DNA of 64,000 nucleotides from an uncultured Bacteroidota bacterium. Lineage in GTDB: Bacteria > Bacteroidota > Rhodothermia > Rhodothermales > UBA10348. The notes beneath the pieces were generated by a model. It was given only the letters and a program-made list of their open reading frames with translations, made no database searches and was not told the origin of the DNA. The translations under genes were made by a program, and so were the position numbers. Below are positions 36,634-47,898 of the stretch, piece after piece. The DNA is taken from assembly GCA_937876355.1 (NCBI GenBank), contig CALFHN010000145.1, positions 1-64,000 of the forward strand, given 5' to 3'. The first letter of the stretch is position 1. Every line of letters begins with the position of its first letter.

Positions 36634-39280
36634 GTATGGGGAAACTGACTCTAAAAGTAGACCCTGAGCCTTTTTTGCTTTCGACATCGATATGTCCGTT
36701 CATCAACTCCGCTAAGCGCCGAGCTAACGCCAAGCCCAACCCTGTGCCTTCATATTTGCGGTTGCGCCAATCTTCCTCTTGAGAGAAGGCGTCGAATAAA
36801 TTGCCGAGATAATCTTCGGAGATTCCTACACCCGTGTCGACTACGTCAACAAGAACAAATTCACCTCTGGAGTACATGTTAACCTGAATACTTCCCTCCT
36901 CCGTGAATTTGATGGCATTCGACAAAAGGTTGTCAAATATCTGCGAAACTCTTCTAGCATCACCCACGATGAGCTGGTCTGTTTCGTGCATGGAGAACTG
37001 AATATCTAGTCCTTTTCTGTCTGCGCTCGAACGTACTTTTTCGACAGAACCTCGCACAATCGAAGGCAGGGAGACGCTCGATTGTTGTAGCGAAGCCTTC
37101 CCCATCTCGATGTTGGAAAGTTCAAACAAGTCGTCAACGAGGCTGAGTAATTTTTGAGAGCGTTCAGCGATGGCAGCAAGGAATTCGTGAACCTGTTCCG
37201 GCATATCGGTTGACAGTTCCTCTTCAAATTCTTCCATCTCTTTTTCAAGCAATTGAGCAAAACCGTGAACAGCGCCAAGGGAAGTCCTGATTTCGTGGCT
37301 AAGCGTAGCAATAAATGCCGTTTTTGATCGGTCAGATGCTTCAGCCTCCTTTTTGGCCTGAAGTAGTACCAATTCAGCTGCTTTTTGCTCGGACACGTCA
37401 GAAATAATGCCGTTTACAGCGGTCATCCCGGTTGAATCGCGGCTTGGCGTGGCATGCTCCCTCAACCACCGAATGGTCCCATCTAGGTGATAGATCCTGT
37501 AGGTTACCCTACTTTCGTGTCCTTCCAAAAGAGTAAGATTATGGGTTCGGATGAGAGTGGTATCATCGTCATGTACCACCTGTTTGATCCAATCAATTGA
37601 TTTTTCACCCTCTTGCATCAACTGAGATGGTTGATAGCCCGTGAGCACGGTAAACTGATCGGTCGCAAAATGATACCGACGATTCCCGTCTTTGTAAAAA
37701 CTAAATCCAAATAGTGCATCGTCAATCGAAGCTACCGTTGTTCTGTAGCGCGCGCCTAGCTGTATCCATGAGTACAATGACTCAAACAAGCGAACCACAT
37801 CGTCAATAAAAGACGTTCGTGAAGCATCTGGCCGGGCCTCAGATTTATCCCAGGCGAAAACGAGGTAGCCCGCAAATTGGCCATTGTCCTCGATTGGGGC
37901 AATCCAACAACTCCCGGCCTCCAAACGGTCGCAAATCCCAAATCCATCCATATCGGAATAACGTAAAAACGCTCCGCTCTTCAAGTCTTCAAAATACGCT
38001 ATCTCCTCCCTTTCGATCGATTCTGGTGCGTCATAACGGTCTTCTCGAGACCACGCCGCAATCTCCACCATTCGGTCCTTTCCGACAGAAAGCCCGAGAA
38101 GACTAGATCGAAAAGCTCCCATCGCTTCGCCCATCAAAGCCAATGCAGAATCCTTAAATATGTGCGGATCAGGGCTAATGGTTGCAAGCTCTCGAAGGCC
38201 ATTTTTTACTTTTTCGGAATGCTCTAAGCGTGCCAATTCTTGTTCGCGTCGCACCCATTCGGTTCGATCTTCCACGAGAAGAGTCGCACCAATTACATGA
38301 CCCTCTGGATGAACGATGCCGGCAGCGTGTATTTTTACGTGCCGATTGACATTCCGTGAGGCCGGATCCAGAAAATCTACGTTGAGAACGGAAGACGAAG
38401 GTTGCTCAATGGCACTTTGAATGTGAAAGGCTGATTCCGGAGACAGACTGAGGACTTCATTCAACTTCAGGCCCAACCATGAAGAATCAGGATCTTCTCC
38501 AACTAGAGCACGAAAATAGTGGTTCTCGAACGTGACTCTCGCGTCTGCATCCAGATAAAGTACTCCAATCGGACCTTGTTCAAGAAATGACTGAAAAATG
38601 GAATCCTGAACGTAGGACCCGTCTATAAAATTTTCTCCTTCTCCGAGCGGTAGAATGATGACTTGAAATTCATCTCCAACGGACTGCACCATGTGCAGGA
38701 CACCAATTCGCGAAGATTTTCCAAAGCGGACTGAAGCATGAGAAGAGCCGTCTTTGGCCGCCAACTCCATTAACTCCGCAATTTTCCACCTGTCTTCTGG
38801 ATGAATCAACTCCGACAATATTGGGCGACCAATTAATTGCTGGGGATTTACCCCAAACTCTCGGCCGATGGCTTCATTGACGTATCGAGTCAACCCGGTC
38901 ATATTTAAACAGGCTGCGGGCTGAGGAATGCGATCCATCAATGCCCGAAACGAAAAGTGATCCCGCATCCCATTTAGCGTGTCGGGCTCATAACCTATCA
39001 CAAACCAACCTTGATCGACTCCTTTGGACAGGCCCTTCAGATGTAATCCACCCAGCGTAACTGGTAGTTCTTCGGGTTCGTCGCCTTCAAGACACTCTAG
39101 AGCAATTTGTAAATCTTTGGATAACATCGATCCTACTCTCCATCCCCAAGCCAGCCTTCCAAATGGGTTGAGACTGACGATCGTTCCGGAAGGAGAAACT
39201 TCAGCAAAAGCCAATTCTGGATCCTGTTGATTCTCTGTCGAACTTGATGAAATAAAATGAAGTAAGGCGTCCAGGGACAT
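36572..39280 (-). CDS. Multi-PAS/GAF hybrid-type sensor histidine kinase (no receiver domain seen)
   Basis: H-box FIATLSHEIRTSLGAVHGF, N-box RRVSQIFDNLLSNAIKFTEEG, DTGVGIS, GTGLGLALARRLAELMNGHIDVESKKGSGSTF. Confidence 0.92.
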   Translation of the reverse strand: MSLDALLHFISSSSTENQQDPELAFAEVSPSGTIVSLNPFGRLAWGWRVGSMLSKDLQIALECLEGDEPEELPVTLGGLHLKGLSKGVDQGWFVIGYEPDTLNGMRDHFSFRALMDRIPQPAACLNMTGLTRYVNEAIGREFGVNPQQLIGRPILSELIHPEDRWKIAELMELAAKDGSSHASVRFGKSSRIGVLHMVQSVGDEFQVIILPLGEGENFIDGSYVQDSIFQSFLEQGPIGVLYLDADARVTFENHYFRALVGEDPDSSWLGLKLNEVLSLSPESAFHIQSAIEQPSSSVLNVDFLDPASRNVNRHVKIHAAGIVHPEGHVIGATLLVEDRTEWVRREQELARLEHSEKVKNGLRELATISPDPHIFKDSALALMGEAMGAFRSSLLGLSVGKDRMVEIAAWSREDRYDAPESIEREEIAYFEDLKSGAFLRYSDMDGFGICDRLEAGSCWIAPIEDNGQFAGYLVFAWDKSEARPDASRTSFIDDVVRLFESLYSWIQLGARYRTTVASIDDALFGFSFYKDGNRRYHFATDQFTVLTGYQPSQLMQEGEKSIDWIKQVVHDDDTTLIRTHNLTLLEGHESRVTYRIYHLDGTIRWLREHATPSRDSTGMTAVNGIISDVSEQKAAELVLLQAKKEAEASDRSKTAFIATLSHEIRTSLGAVHGFAQLLEKEMEEFEEELSTDMPEQVHEFLAAIAERSQKLLSLVDDLFELSNIEMGKASLQQSSVSLPSIVRGSVEKVRSSADRKGLDIQFSMHETDQLIVGDARRVSQIFDNLLSNAIKFTEEGSIQVNMYSRGEFVLVDVVDTGVGISEDYLGNLFDAFSQEEDWRNRKYEGTGLGLALARRLAELMNGHIDVESKKGSGSTFRVSFPILKSHRELLNARSFERSARFE

Positions 39281-39337
39281 GCAGAAAAACCCGAGTAGAA
39301 TTAATTAGCTACCCTTCTGCTAATTCAGTGCCAGATT

Positions 39338-40612
39338 TTACGATTCCGGCACATTTCCTTGAAGATAATCTTCTTTTTCTGCAGGAACGGCCCTAGATAG
39401 CCAAATTAAGCCACTTATTGTCGAAATAACTCCGAATCCCAATACGGTATTTCGGAGAGAAAGTAGTCCCATTTCAAGAACGAGACTCGCAACGAGAATC
39501 GAGACTGCTTCGGTTGTCATGACGAACAACCATTCATTTGCGAATACTCGGCCTCGAAACTTGTCGGCCGACCGCTTCTGTAACAGCACAGTGGAAAGGA
39601 CCCAATTTGACCCGCCGGCAATATGAGCAAGCATAACCGGAAACAGGATGAACCACGACCACGGCAAAAGCCCCACGAGCATGTACCCGACGCCAGTGAA
39701 TGCAATACAGACACCTATCACGCTAACCCAGCGCTTTTCGTCGATGAACAGCGTGCGCGCGGCGATAGGACCGATTGCGGTCCCTATGCCGCGCGCAGCA
39801 AAAAGTGCCCCAATCGAAGCGGCCGCATGCTCAGGATTCATTTGGCCCCCGACGAGCACCAACATATAAACCAATCCTCCTCCAGCGATGGCCCAAACTG
39901 CCTTTACGGTCGCAATTCTTTGAATCGCGGGATGATTCCGAATAAATTGCCAACCTTCCCGAATTTCGTGGTGAGCAGATTTAATCAACGACGGTCTCGT
40001 TCCGATAAAAACGGGGGATAAAATGACAACGCGATAAATAAACCAGGCAGATACCACATAACTAAGGCTGTCTAGAATAAATACCACCTTTAATCCGAAA
40101 ACCTCAGCTGCGAAACCGCCGATAGCCGCCCCTAGGGCCAACATCACTGACCACGTCGCCGACATAATTGTGTTGGCGGTAACAAGATCTTTCCTTTCGA
40201 CAATATTGGGCAGTGACGCGATCTGTGCCGGACGAAACACGGAAGCCACGATGACCTGCATCGCAATCAGGATGTAGATCAAATAAACTTCGCTTGGCTC
40301 ATTCACGACCAAAAACCCGAGTACAATCACGGCTCGGAGCAAGTCCGAGATAATCATGGCCTTGCGACGGTCAAATCGATCTACCAACACGCCCGCCAGC
40401 GGTGAGGCTAAGGCCATGGGAAGCATCTTGGTTATAAATACGGCCCCTAAGGCGAACTCTGAACCCGTGAGTTGTAGGATCAGAGCATACAAGGCAATCG
40501 TGTTGAACCAATCTCCAAAAAGAGACACGACATTACCAATCCAAAGCCTCCGAAACGACACATTCGTTCGAATGAGCTCCACATAACCGGAAGGAGGATT
40601 GATGTTACCCAT
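39338..40612 (-). CDS. MFS transporter
   Basis: '[64 protein letters not shown]'. Confidence 0.88.
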   Translation of the reverse strand: MGNINPPSGYVELIRTNVSFRRLWIGNVVSLFGDWFNTIALYALILQLTGSEFALGAVFITKMLPMALASPLAGVLVDRFDRRKAMIISDLLRAVIVLGFLVVNEPSEVYLIYILIAMQVIVASVFRPAQIASLPNIVERKDLVTANTIMSATWSVMLALGAAIGGFAAEVFGLKVVFILDSLSYVVSAWFIYRVVILSPVFIGTRPSLIKSAHHEIREGWQFIRNHPAIQRIATVKAVWAIAGGGLVYMLVLVGGQMNPEHAAASIGALFAARGIGTAIGPIAARTLFIDEKRWVSVIGVCIAFTGVGYMLVGLLPWSWFILFPVMLAHIAGGSNWVLSTVLLQKRSADKFRGRVFANEWLFVMTTEAVSILVASLVLEMGLLSLRNTVLGFGVISTISGLIWLSRAVPAEKEDYLQGNVPES

Positions 40613-42152
40613 CCAATTCGGCTTCAGCCTCTTCTTCAACTTCAGGTCTTAAAAGTGGAAATAGGATTACATCCCGAATAGAACGTGAATTGGTCATGAG
40701 CATGGCAAGTCGGTCAATTCCAATTCCTAATCCGGCTGTTGGGGGCATCCCATATTCCAACGCCCGCAAATAGTCCTCATCGAGCTGCATGGCTTCCGAA
40801 TCCCCTCGCAGGCCAAGAGCTACTTGATCTTCAAAACGAGCTCTTTGGTCGTCCGGATCGTTGAGTTCAGAAAACGCATTACAAAGCTCTTTTCCATTAC
40901 AAATTGCTTCAAATCGTTCTACCAACCCTTCCTTCGTTCTATGTCGTTTGGCCAACGGACTCAGCTCTACCGGATAGTCTGTAATAAACGTGGGTTGAAT
41001 CATGTGCGGCTCTACAAATTCACCAAATACCTCATCAATAATTTTCCCACTACCCATGGTGGTATCAACATGAAGACCCAGTTTTGTAGCGATAGCCGCC
41101 AGTTCATCTCGAGATTTGCCTGACAGATCTGCTCCCGTTTTTTCTAAGACCGCCTCAAACAATGGAATTCGTTTCCATGGACGTTTGAACGAAATGGTAT
41201 TTTCTCCAATTTTCAGATCGGTCTTACCGTGTAGCGCGATCGCAATGGTTTCAACTAATTCTTCCACGAGATCCATCATCCAATTGTAGTCTTTGTACGC
41301 TACATACAACTCCATCATCGTGAATTCAGGATTGTGGAATCGAGAAAGACCTTCGTTTCGGAAATCTTTTGAAATCTCGTAAACCCCATCAAATCCACCT
41401 ACAATGAGCCTTTTCAGGTATAACTCGTCGGCGATACGAAGAAAAAGCTTCATATCTAACGCGTTGTGATGTGTTGTAAATGGGCGGGCTGCCGCTCCTC
41501 CATAGATGGGTTGTAGAACCGGCGTTTCAACTTCTATATACCCGCGCGTATCTAAAAACGTACGCATCGTGGTAATCATGCGGGCCCTTTGCTGAAACGT
41601 ATGCCGAACCTCTGGATGAACCACCAAATCGACATACCGCTGTCGATACCGATATTCCTTGTCCGTTATTTCGTTGAATACTTTCCCATCCTGTTCCTTT
41701 TCTATTGGGAACGGACGAAGCGCCTTTGATAAAATTTCAAACCGAGTTACGTGAACAGAAATCTCGCCTACTCGGGTTCTAAAAATATATCCTTCTAATC
41801 CAACGACATCTCCAATGTCCACCAATTTCTTAAAAATCGAGTTGTAATACCCCTCGGGTAGGTCGTCACGAGTTATGTAAACTTGGATCCGACCGGCCTG
41901 GTCTTGCAAATGGAAAAAAGCCGCTTTTCCCATAATCCGCATGGACATGATCCTTCCTGCGACAGAAACCTGAAAAGGTTCTTTGGCAACACCATCAATA
42001 GGTTGATGCTTAGACTCGTCAAAAGACGATAGAATGTCTGAAGAATGGTGAGTGACATCCCAGGAGTACCCATAGGGTTCAAAACCAGCCTGATCTATTT
42101 GAGCCCTCGCTTCGCGCCGAAAGACTTCTTGGTCCGAATATTCTCTCGACAT
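40605..42152 (-). CDS. lysS: Lysyl-tRNA synthetase (class II)
   Basis: '[42 protein letters not shown]', '[23 protein letters not shown]', '[37 protein letters not shown]'. Confidence 0.97.
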   Translation of the reverse strand: MSREYSDQEVFRREARAQIDQAGFEPYGYSWDVTHHSSDILSSFDESKHQPIDGVAKEPFQVSVAGRIMSMRIMGKAAFFHLQDQAGRIQVYITRDDLPEGYYNSIFKKLVDIGDVVGLEGYIFRTRVGEISVHVTRFEILSKALRPFPIEKEQDGKVFNEITDKEYRYRQRYVDLVVHPEVRHTFQQRARMITTMRTFLDTRGYIEVETPVLQPIYGGAAARPFTTHHNALDMKLFLRIADELYLKRLIVGGFDGVYEISKDFRNEGLSRFHNPEFTMMELYVAYKDYNWMMDLVEELVETIAIALHGKTDLKIGENTISFKRPWKRIPLFEAVLEKTGADLSGKSRDELAAIATKLGLHVDTTMGSGKIIDEVFGEFVEPHMIQPTFITDYPVELSPLAKRHRTKEGLVERFEAICNGKELCNAFSELNDPDDQRARFEDQVALGLRGDSEAMQLDEDYLRALEYGMPPTAGLGIGIDRLAMLMTNSRSIRDVILFPLLRPEVEEEAEAELDG

Positions 42153-42154
42153 AA

Positions 42155-42901
42155 TTAATTGCTCGGTGCAGTGTATTCAGCCAATCTTGTAATAGTCATT
42201 TCAACACGCTCCAAAGGCATATCCCGCAAACGAGGATCTCCTTGGCCCGTGGAACCAGGTGTAGGAGTAGTCGCAATCTTATCCAAGACATCAAACCCTT
42301 CGACCAATTCGCCGAACACGGTATACTGCATGTCCAACCAAGGCGCGCCGCCCATTTTTGTGTAAATCTCTCGCTGGGCATCGGTGTATTTAAAAGGACG
42401 CTTAATGGCCATCCCCACCTGTCCTTCAAACTGAGTCAAATCCTGCTCCGGCACGGGTCGGCCTTGCACCACATAAAACTGTGAACCTGACGACCTCCGT
42501 TCAGGGTTAACACCGTCTCCCTGTCTCGCGCTTACGAGCGCTCCCCGACGGTTGATAAAATCGGGCGATATTTCGGCTTCCAGCGTGTACCCCGGATCTC
42601 CTAAACCATCGTTATAAGGATCGTCATCCTTAGAATTAGGATCCCCACCCTGAATCATGAATCCTGCCATAACTCGATGAAAACTCGTTCCATTATAAAA
42701 TTGTTCATTGACTAATTTGATGAAGTTGTCCCGATGAATGGGGGTTTCATCATACAATTTGACCACCAAGCGGCCCAAGTTGGTATCGATAGAAAAATAA
42801 TTGGTCATAGACTCTTGAGATTGAGATGCACATCCCGATGCAGGGATTAACAGAATGCTTGCGACTAAAAAGATTTTGAGAAAATAGTGGGGACGTATCA
42901 T
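42155..42901 (-). CDS. Cyclophilin-type peptidyl-prolyl cis-trans isomerase (lipoprotein)
   Basis: Lipobox IPASGCAS; '[21 protein letters not shown]', 'GSQFYVVQG', '[18 protein letters not shown]'. Confidence 0.92.
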   Translation of the reverse strand: MIRPHYFLKIFLVASILLIPASGCASQSQESMTNYFSIDTNLGRLVVKLYDETPIHRDNFIKLVNEQFYNGTSFHRVMAGFMIQGGDPNSKDDDPYNDGLGDPGYTLEAEISPDFINRRGALVSARQGDGVNPERRSSGSQFYVVQGRPVPEQDLTQFEGQVGMAIKRPFKYTDAQREIYTKMGGAPWLDMQYTVFGELVEGFDVLDKIATTPTPGSTGQGDPRLRDMPLERVEMTITRLAEYTAPSN

Positions 42902-42955
42902 TTATTTTACGATTAGGAATCGAATTGAAAATACAGGTTGCTTTAGCGAGTACGA

Positions 42956-43426
42956 CTACCCATCCATCCAATTTCTGGACTCGAGCAGATACTCGTTATA
43001 ATGATCTCTCAAAAGGCTGACACATTGCGCGGTTAAATCGCGCACAGCAGAGCCCTTTTCTTGTTTTGAAACCATCCCTGATAGCTGCTCTACACATTCT
43101 TCCAAAACGTGAGTAGTTTCTGAAAGTGCAAACCACCAAGATGCCTCATCCAAAGCCACAACTTTTGAGAGGGATACTTGTTGCGGCAGTTCCGCCCCTA
43201 AAACTTCGATCATGTGGGATGTTTCGCTTCGCATTTGTGTCATTTTAGTGCGTTGCGCTAACGAAATGGAGGTTGCTTCCAAGGCTTTTTCAACAGCCAG
43301 AACACGGCGAAGCATCGTACCGATTATAGTCGCTACGGAAAGGAATCGGGCATCTTTTTTTGGCACCGATGCCACTATTTGTACGATCCTATCGAGGGCT
43401 TCTTTTTCTTGCTTCATTGAAATCAT
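42956..43426 (-). CDS. Hypothetical helical protein
   Basis: 156 aa ORF, 4-nt overlap with the upstream DUF2520 gene; no family recognised. Confidence 0.6.
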   Translation of the reverse strand: MISMKQEKEALDRIVQIVASVPKKDARFLSVATIIGTMLRRVLAVEKALEATSISLAQRTKMTQMRSETSHMIEVLGAELPQQVSLSKVVALDEASWWFALSETTHVLEECVEQLSGMVSKQEKGSAVRDLTAQCVSLLRDHYNEYLLESRNWMDG

Positions 43427-44325
43427 TCGGAAGTAGCGTCTCTGACAATATGATCGCTAATCGTATCCAGTAGTGCAACAGCCTGATCAGCAGGCAGGCG
43501 CCCGGACCGGACGGCCAAATGTACTGATTCTGTAGCTATTGAACCGTACAGGGTTAAGAGGTGAGGCAATCGCTTGGCGATTGCCTCAAAATGTTCTCGA
43601 AGGGTTCCAACATCTCCCCGAACAATCGGCCCTGTGAGCGCTATATACTGGCTTTTTGTCAAAGCGTTTTGGATACTCGTGCGAATGAGTGGCCCCATCG
43701 CTTCCTTAAATCCGGAACCCGCTCCTGCGGCTTTTTCCCACATTTCCTCGGATACTGACATCAGGGTGATGGCGGCATTGCCGGCCATTACGGCTGAAGC
43801 ATGATACAACGATTTGTTTTCAGACAAAATTTCCACAGGCTCTGCAAGCAGCCCGTTAGCTAAATGACGAGCGTGTTCTACACCCATCGGATCCCCTTCT
43901 ATGCCAATGGTAATTCCCCTGAACGAAGATCCGTCTTCGGTCCCTAAAAAAGTCTGAAGAGGGTGAAAAGACCCAATAAACGCCCCTTTTTGAGCGAGCG
44001 CATCCAAAACGTTTTTATTGTGGACTCCAGAGGTATGAAGTACGGTCTTCCCTTGCCAATCTCCGTGCCCCGAAATCTTAAAACTGACCTTTTCTAATTG
44101 ATCGTCGGAGATAGACAGAATCACAAGATTTGAGTCCGTCCCCTTCCAATTTTGAATTTCTACGACTTCGCCATAACCTATTTCATCCACCAAACGTTGT
44201 CCCGAACTCCGGTTTCGAACCACCACCTGGTCTAACCGCATTCCCAATTTTACAAGTGAGCGACCAAGGACTGCCCCAAGTGAACCGGCTCCAACCAGTG
44301 TGAAATCATTCAGTTCGGTGGCCAT
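43423..44325 (-). CDS. Rossmann-like / DUF2520 domain protein
   Basis: 'LVGAGSLGAVLGRSLVKLGMRLDQVVVRNRS', 'LVILSISDDQLEKV', 'VLHTSGV', 'IGSFHPLQTF', DUF2520 C-terminal helices. Confidence 0.85.
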   Translation of the reverse strand: MATELNDFTLVGAGSLGAVLGRSLVKLGMRLDQVVVRNRSSGQRLVDEIGYGEVVEIQNWKGTDSNLVILSISDDQLEKVSFKISGHGDWQGKTVLHTSGVHNKNVLDALAQKGAFIGSFHPLQTFLGTEDGSSFRGITIGIEGDPMGVEHARHLANGLLAEPVEILSENKSLYHASAVMAGNAAITLMSVSEEMWEKAAGAGSGFKEAMGPLIRTSIQNALTKSQYIALTGPIVRGDVGTLREHFEAIAKRLPHLLTLYGSIATESVHLAVRSGRLPADQAVALLDTISDHIVRDATSE

Positions 44326-44326
44326 T

Positions 44327-45115
44327 CTAACCGCGACCTATCAGCGCACCAACAAACCCGTGAACATCGTTGGTGGGCGCCACAAGATCGCACACGTGAA
44401 CACGTTTGTACCGACGATGTGTGGCCGCAATCATAGCAGATATTACACCGCCTTTCCCCTGTACCACGATTTCATTCTCCTGATTGAGAAGGGTCATCAT
44501 GCGTGAAACATCCAGGTCAATCAGGGCGCGCTTAAACATTTTTAGCCCTTTTGGAGAAGCTTTCAAAATGTCCATGCAGACCACCGTAAGTGTGTTCCGA
44601 TTAAACATGATTTCGCCTACAGCACTACCGAGTTCTTTGCAAAAATCGACGGTTTCAGAGCCCATGACAAGCGGAACGACTGTAAATTCGCCTAAAACCG
44701 TTTGAAGAAACGGAAGCTGCACATCGATCCCGGTCATGTTGAAATGGCCAGTATCATCTAGATAGATGTCATCGTCTTCGTCGCATAGCTCGTTTCGTAT
44801 TCGGTCGTCGACCACAACATCACCCAAAGGAGATGTGTAGGTATCCAAGCTGCACGCCGTAATACGTTTGAAATCGCCAATTCCACTTGGAGCGATGGAA
44901 ATAACGGTATCAAAATTAATTTCAAACAATGACTTATAGACGTCGGCTGAAATAATTCCGCCAGCAACGCTGGGCGTATTGGGAACGAAAACAATGTTGG
45001 CAAAATAATTCACCGGCTTCGCTTTCGACTCCTTTAAAAAGGCTGAAATCTGTGCGATTAGGGGAGAACGTTGCGTCGCGAATGTGGGGGCTTCTATCTG
45101 CTGCATGGTATACAT
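44327..45115 (-). CDS. Memo-like (AmmeMemoRadiSam protein B-like) protein, degenerate metal site
   Basis: 'VFVPNTPSVAGGIISADVYKSLFEINFDTVISIAPSG...YTSPLGDVVVDDRI...DTGHFNMTGIDVQLPFLQTVLGEFTVVPLVMG' parallels Memo; canonical metal-ligand motifs not preserved. Confidence 0.65.
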   Translation of the reverse strand: MYTMQQIEAPTFATQRSPLIAQISAFLKESKAKPVNYFANIVFVPNTPSVAGGIISADVYKSLFEINFDTVISIAPSGIGDFKRITACSLDTYTSPLGDVVVDDRIRNELCDEDDDIYLDDTGHFNMTGIDVQLPFLQTVLGEFTVVPLVMGSETVDFCKELGSAVGEIMFNRNTLTVVCMDILKASPKGLKMFKRALIDLDVSRMMTLLNQENEIVVQGKGGVISAMIAATHRRYKRVHVCDLVAPTNDVHGFVGALIGRG

Positions 45116-45242
45116 TTCTTACAGGATGTGATACCCTGTTTAATCATGTAAGATCAAAGGCGCTATACATGAAAATTAGGGCCAACAGGTATAACCATCA
45201 ACCTTTCTAGTTCTGAGACTGCGCGAATTGAGTATCCAAAGT

Positions 45243-47594
45243 TTAAATATCTATCTCTCGTTTGCGAACAATAAAAAGACCTTCACGGCGAGACGTGACT
45301 AGAATTGCACCCGATTTGAAATACGGATAACTACTCCATGTGCCATCAAAACCAGCTACATTGTCCGCATTAGGCGTAGTATCGAAGTAACCCACCTCTA
45401 CTGGATTAGTACGGTTTCGAATATCAATTACCCGTAAGCCGCTTGAGTTATTGGTCTGATACATAAAGTCGCCTTTTACATACAGGTTATGATCGGTCGA
45501 ATTAGAGTCTCCAAAATATTCAGCAATCATCTCCGGATCGTCTAAGTCAGTCATATCCCAAATCATCGTCCTTGTTCGATCCGTAATGCCTCCCGTTTCA
45601 TCTCCTTCGTCATTCTGATAGAAGTATCGGTGATCATCTGTAAACCAACCCTGGTGCACATAGGCAGAATTTGGATAGGTACCTTGACTCAGCGCAACAG
45701 GATTATCCTTATCGGTCACGTCAGAAACGCTTATCGCCGTTCCGTTTGCTCCAACACAGATTTCTTTCCCCTGGTGTTCTGTATCCGGCCCTTCATACGT
45801 CACGCATTGGGCATCGTGTGTTGCACCAGATCCTCGATTTCCAGTCTCGGGGTCATTAAAACAGCCTTTAAAAACCGGTTGTTGGGGGTCGTTGATATCG
45901 ATCATGTGGAGTGCTCCGCCGCATGTCTCGCCCCCTGAACTATTGCCCACCGTGTACGCAAAACCCGTGGTTTCATTTATTACGATATTGTGGGCGCTGG
46001 CGATATTGGTGTATAAAACGTCTGGCGAATAGGTTTCAAACGATCCAGACCAGTCCCGTAAGCGGCGCATATCAAAAATCTGCATCCCATGCTGTCCTGC
46101 ACCATCTGCAACGATAAACGCATGATCCTTGAAAACTTTCATGTCCCGCCACGTTGATCCGGGTGAACCAGGAGTGCGAGGCAATTCTCCCAGTACAACT
46201 GGTTGTAAAGAGTTTGATACATCTATGAAAACTGCCGCTTCCATATGACCAATAATGCCGTATTCCTTACCCGTTTCCTCATCTGTCCATCCCCAGACGT
46301 CATTAAGACGTACCCCTCGGTTCATCCGTAAATCCTTTAAAGGAATAAAAGAGACTAAATCCACGTTCTGACAGGCGTAGCCATTCGCCTTGCCTTCCTC
46401 GCATTCAATCTCTGCTCCGGCCACTGGCGGCAAATCGGGAACTGGTCGATTGTAGTTCGAGATTTCATTCCAAGCTCCCGATGCATTTTTTTTGTAGATC
46501 ACAGCGGACCCTAGTCCGTAGTCATTACCCGGCATTCCAATGGCCGCAATATTGCCATGAACGGCTATTGAATTCCCAAATTGAGTACGTCCACCTTCGA
46601 TGCTGTTCTCTATGGTAGACAACAACTTATACGTCTTACTGTCATATCTGTAGATGACTCCGCCAAAATTACTAGCCAACGGAGCCGATATCCACACTTC
46701 ATTGTCTGACATGGCCAAGGAAGCCCCAAAAAAGGCAGTCCCCATGGCATCTGCGGCCATCGTCAAATCTGTAATCTTACTCCAAGATCCATTTTTACTG
46801 CCATAAACGGACACAAGACCTAAACCCCTTCTGGCCCGCGGATTCGCGGCATACAGTTTTCCGTTTAGCAAAAAAATGGATCCGCCAAGGCGAAGTTCGG
46901 TATCTCCAGCGTCCGCTTCGATCAGGCCTAACGGTTTGTAGCCGCCTTCCAAACTATATAGCTCGATGCGTCCATTGCTTGCCGAAAACCCCGGAGAACC
47001 GACTGCCAAAATGCCGTTTGCTGCTGCCAGGCTCCCACCAAACTCTGCTCCGCTTTCGGAAGCCCCAGATTGCAATGTGGCAACCTTCTCCAAATCAGCA
47101 GAAGCAGAATAAAGCGTCACTTGACCAACTTTTGCGTTTGTATTAGGTGCTCCAATCGCAATAATATCTCCATTAACCGCTAATGAAGCCCCAAATCCAT
47201 CATTTCCACCATTTTCCGCCACAATACGACCCGTCTGAGTCCACCAACCATCTAGGTTTTTTTCAAAAACATAAACGGCCCCAGCGTTGCTCAAAGCTCC
47301 CGGGCTAGACACGACTAACCGACCGTCTCCAAATGCCATTAGGGTACCAAATCGGTCACTAATCTGCGCGTCATTTGAAGAAATGGTTTGAATGACATCC
47401 CATGATCCGCGATTGTTTTCGCGAAGGACGTGAATCATACCAGGTGTACTATAGCCCGATACCTCAGCGACCAAAATATCATCTCCGACCATAATGATAG
47501 AAGTACCGTAGGCATCCCAAATACTAGAGGTTATGGGAGGCGCGCTTGGAGAAAACGCAGCAAGTATGCTTGCAAATAATAAGACTAAGTGCAT
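45243..47594 (-). CDS. Choice-of-anchor B family protein: N-terminal FG-GAP-like repeats plus C-terminal LVIVD propeller
   Basis: 783 aa; repeated 'FGASLAVNGDIIAIGAPN' units, then 'DVWGWTDEETGKEYGIIGHMEAAVFIDVSNSLQPVVLGELPRTPGS...GATHDAQCVTYEGPDTEHQGKEICVGANGTAISVSDVTDKDNPVALS'. Confidence 0.85.
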   Translation of the reverse strand: MHLVLLFASILAAFSPSAPPITSSIWDAYGTSIIMVGDDILVAEVSGYSTPGMIHVLRENNRGSWDVIQTISSNDAQISDRFGTLMAFGDGRLVVSSPGALSNAGAVYVFEKNLDGWWTQTGRIVAENGGNDGFGASLAVNGDIIAIGAPNTNAKVGQVTLYSASADLEKVATLQSGASESGAEFGGSLAAANGILAVGSPGFSASNGRIELYSLEGGYKPLGLIEADAGDTELRLGGSIFLLNGKLYAANPRARRGLGLVSVYGSKNGSWSKITDLTMAADAMGTAFFGASLAMSDNEVWISAPLASNFGGVIYRYDSKTYKLLSTIENSIEGGRTQFGNSIAVHGNIAAIGMPGNDYGLGSAVIYKKNASGAWNEISNYNRPVPDLPPVAGAEIECEEGKANGYACQNVDLVSFIPLKDLRMNRGVRLNDVWGWTDEETGKEYGIIGHMEAAVFIDVSNSLQPVVLGELPRTPGSPGSTWRDMKVFKDHAFIVADGAGQHGMQIFDMRRLRDWSGSFETYSPDVLYTNIASAHNIVINETTGFAYTVGNSSGGETCGGALHMIDINDPQQPVFKGCFNDPETGNRGSGATHDAQCVTYEGPDTEHQGKEICVGANGTAISVSDVTDKDNPVALSQGTYPNSAYVHQGWFTDDHRYFYQNDEGDETGGITDRTRTMIWDMTDLDDPEMIAEYFGDSNSTDHNLYVKGDFMYQTNNSSGLRVIDIRNRTNPVEVGYFDTTPNADNVAGFDGTWSSYPYFKSGAILVTSRREGLFIVRKREIDI

Positions 47595-47898
47595 TGGGGG
47601 GCCTTTTTTTGACTAAATGTTCGGGGTAAACATACCCAAGAAACAGGAAAATAGGTGAAGGAGCAATGGTTATGCTTCATTTGAAGAAAGTCTGCTAAAA
47701 TGGCAGTTGGGGACGGGATCGATTTTATGGTGCACTTTTTCGTCCCCTGGATCATTTTCAGGGTTTCCCCGGTTTGTTTTAATTGTTTTAGGACTAAATT
47801 GTCTGCTTATTGCCATACAGCCATTTAATCCTAGCTCACATTTTACACTAGCTCATTTTCCCCCCACACATTATAATCGCCCCAACCGGAATGCAAAC

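Noticed and set aside
39623-40021. Long overlapping antisense ORFs within MFS, lysS and choice-of-anchor B genes
   Set aside because: Shadow ORFs opposite strongly coding frames, with no domain signatures.
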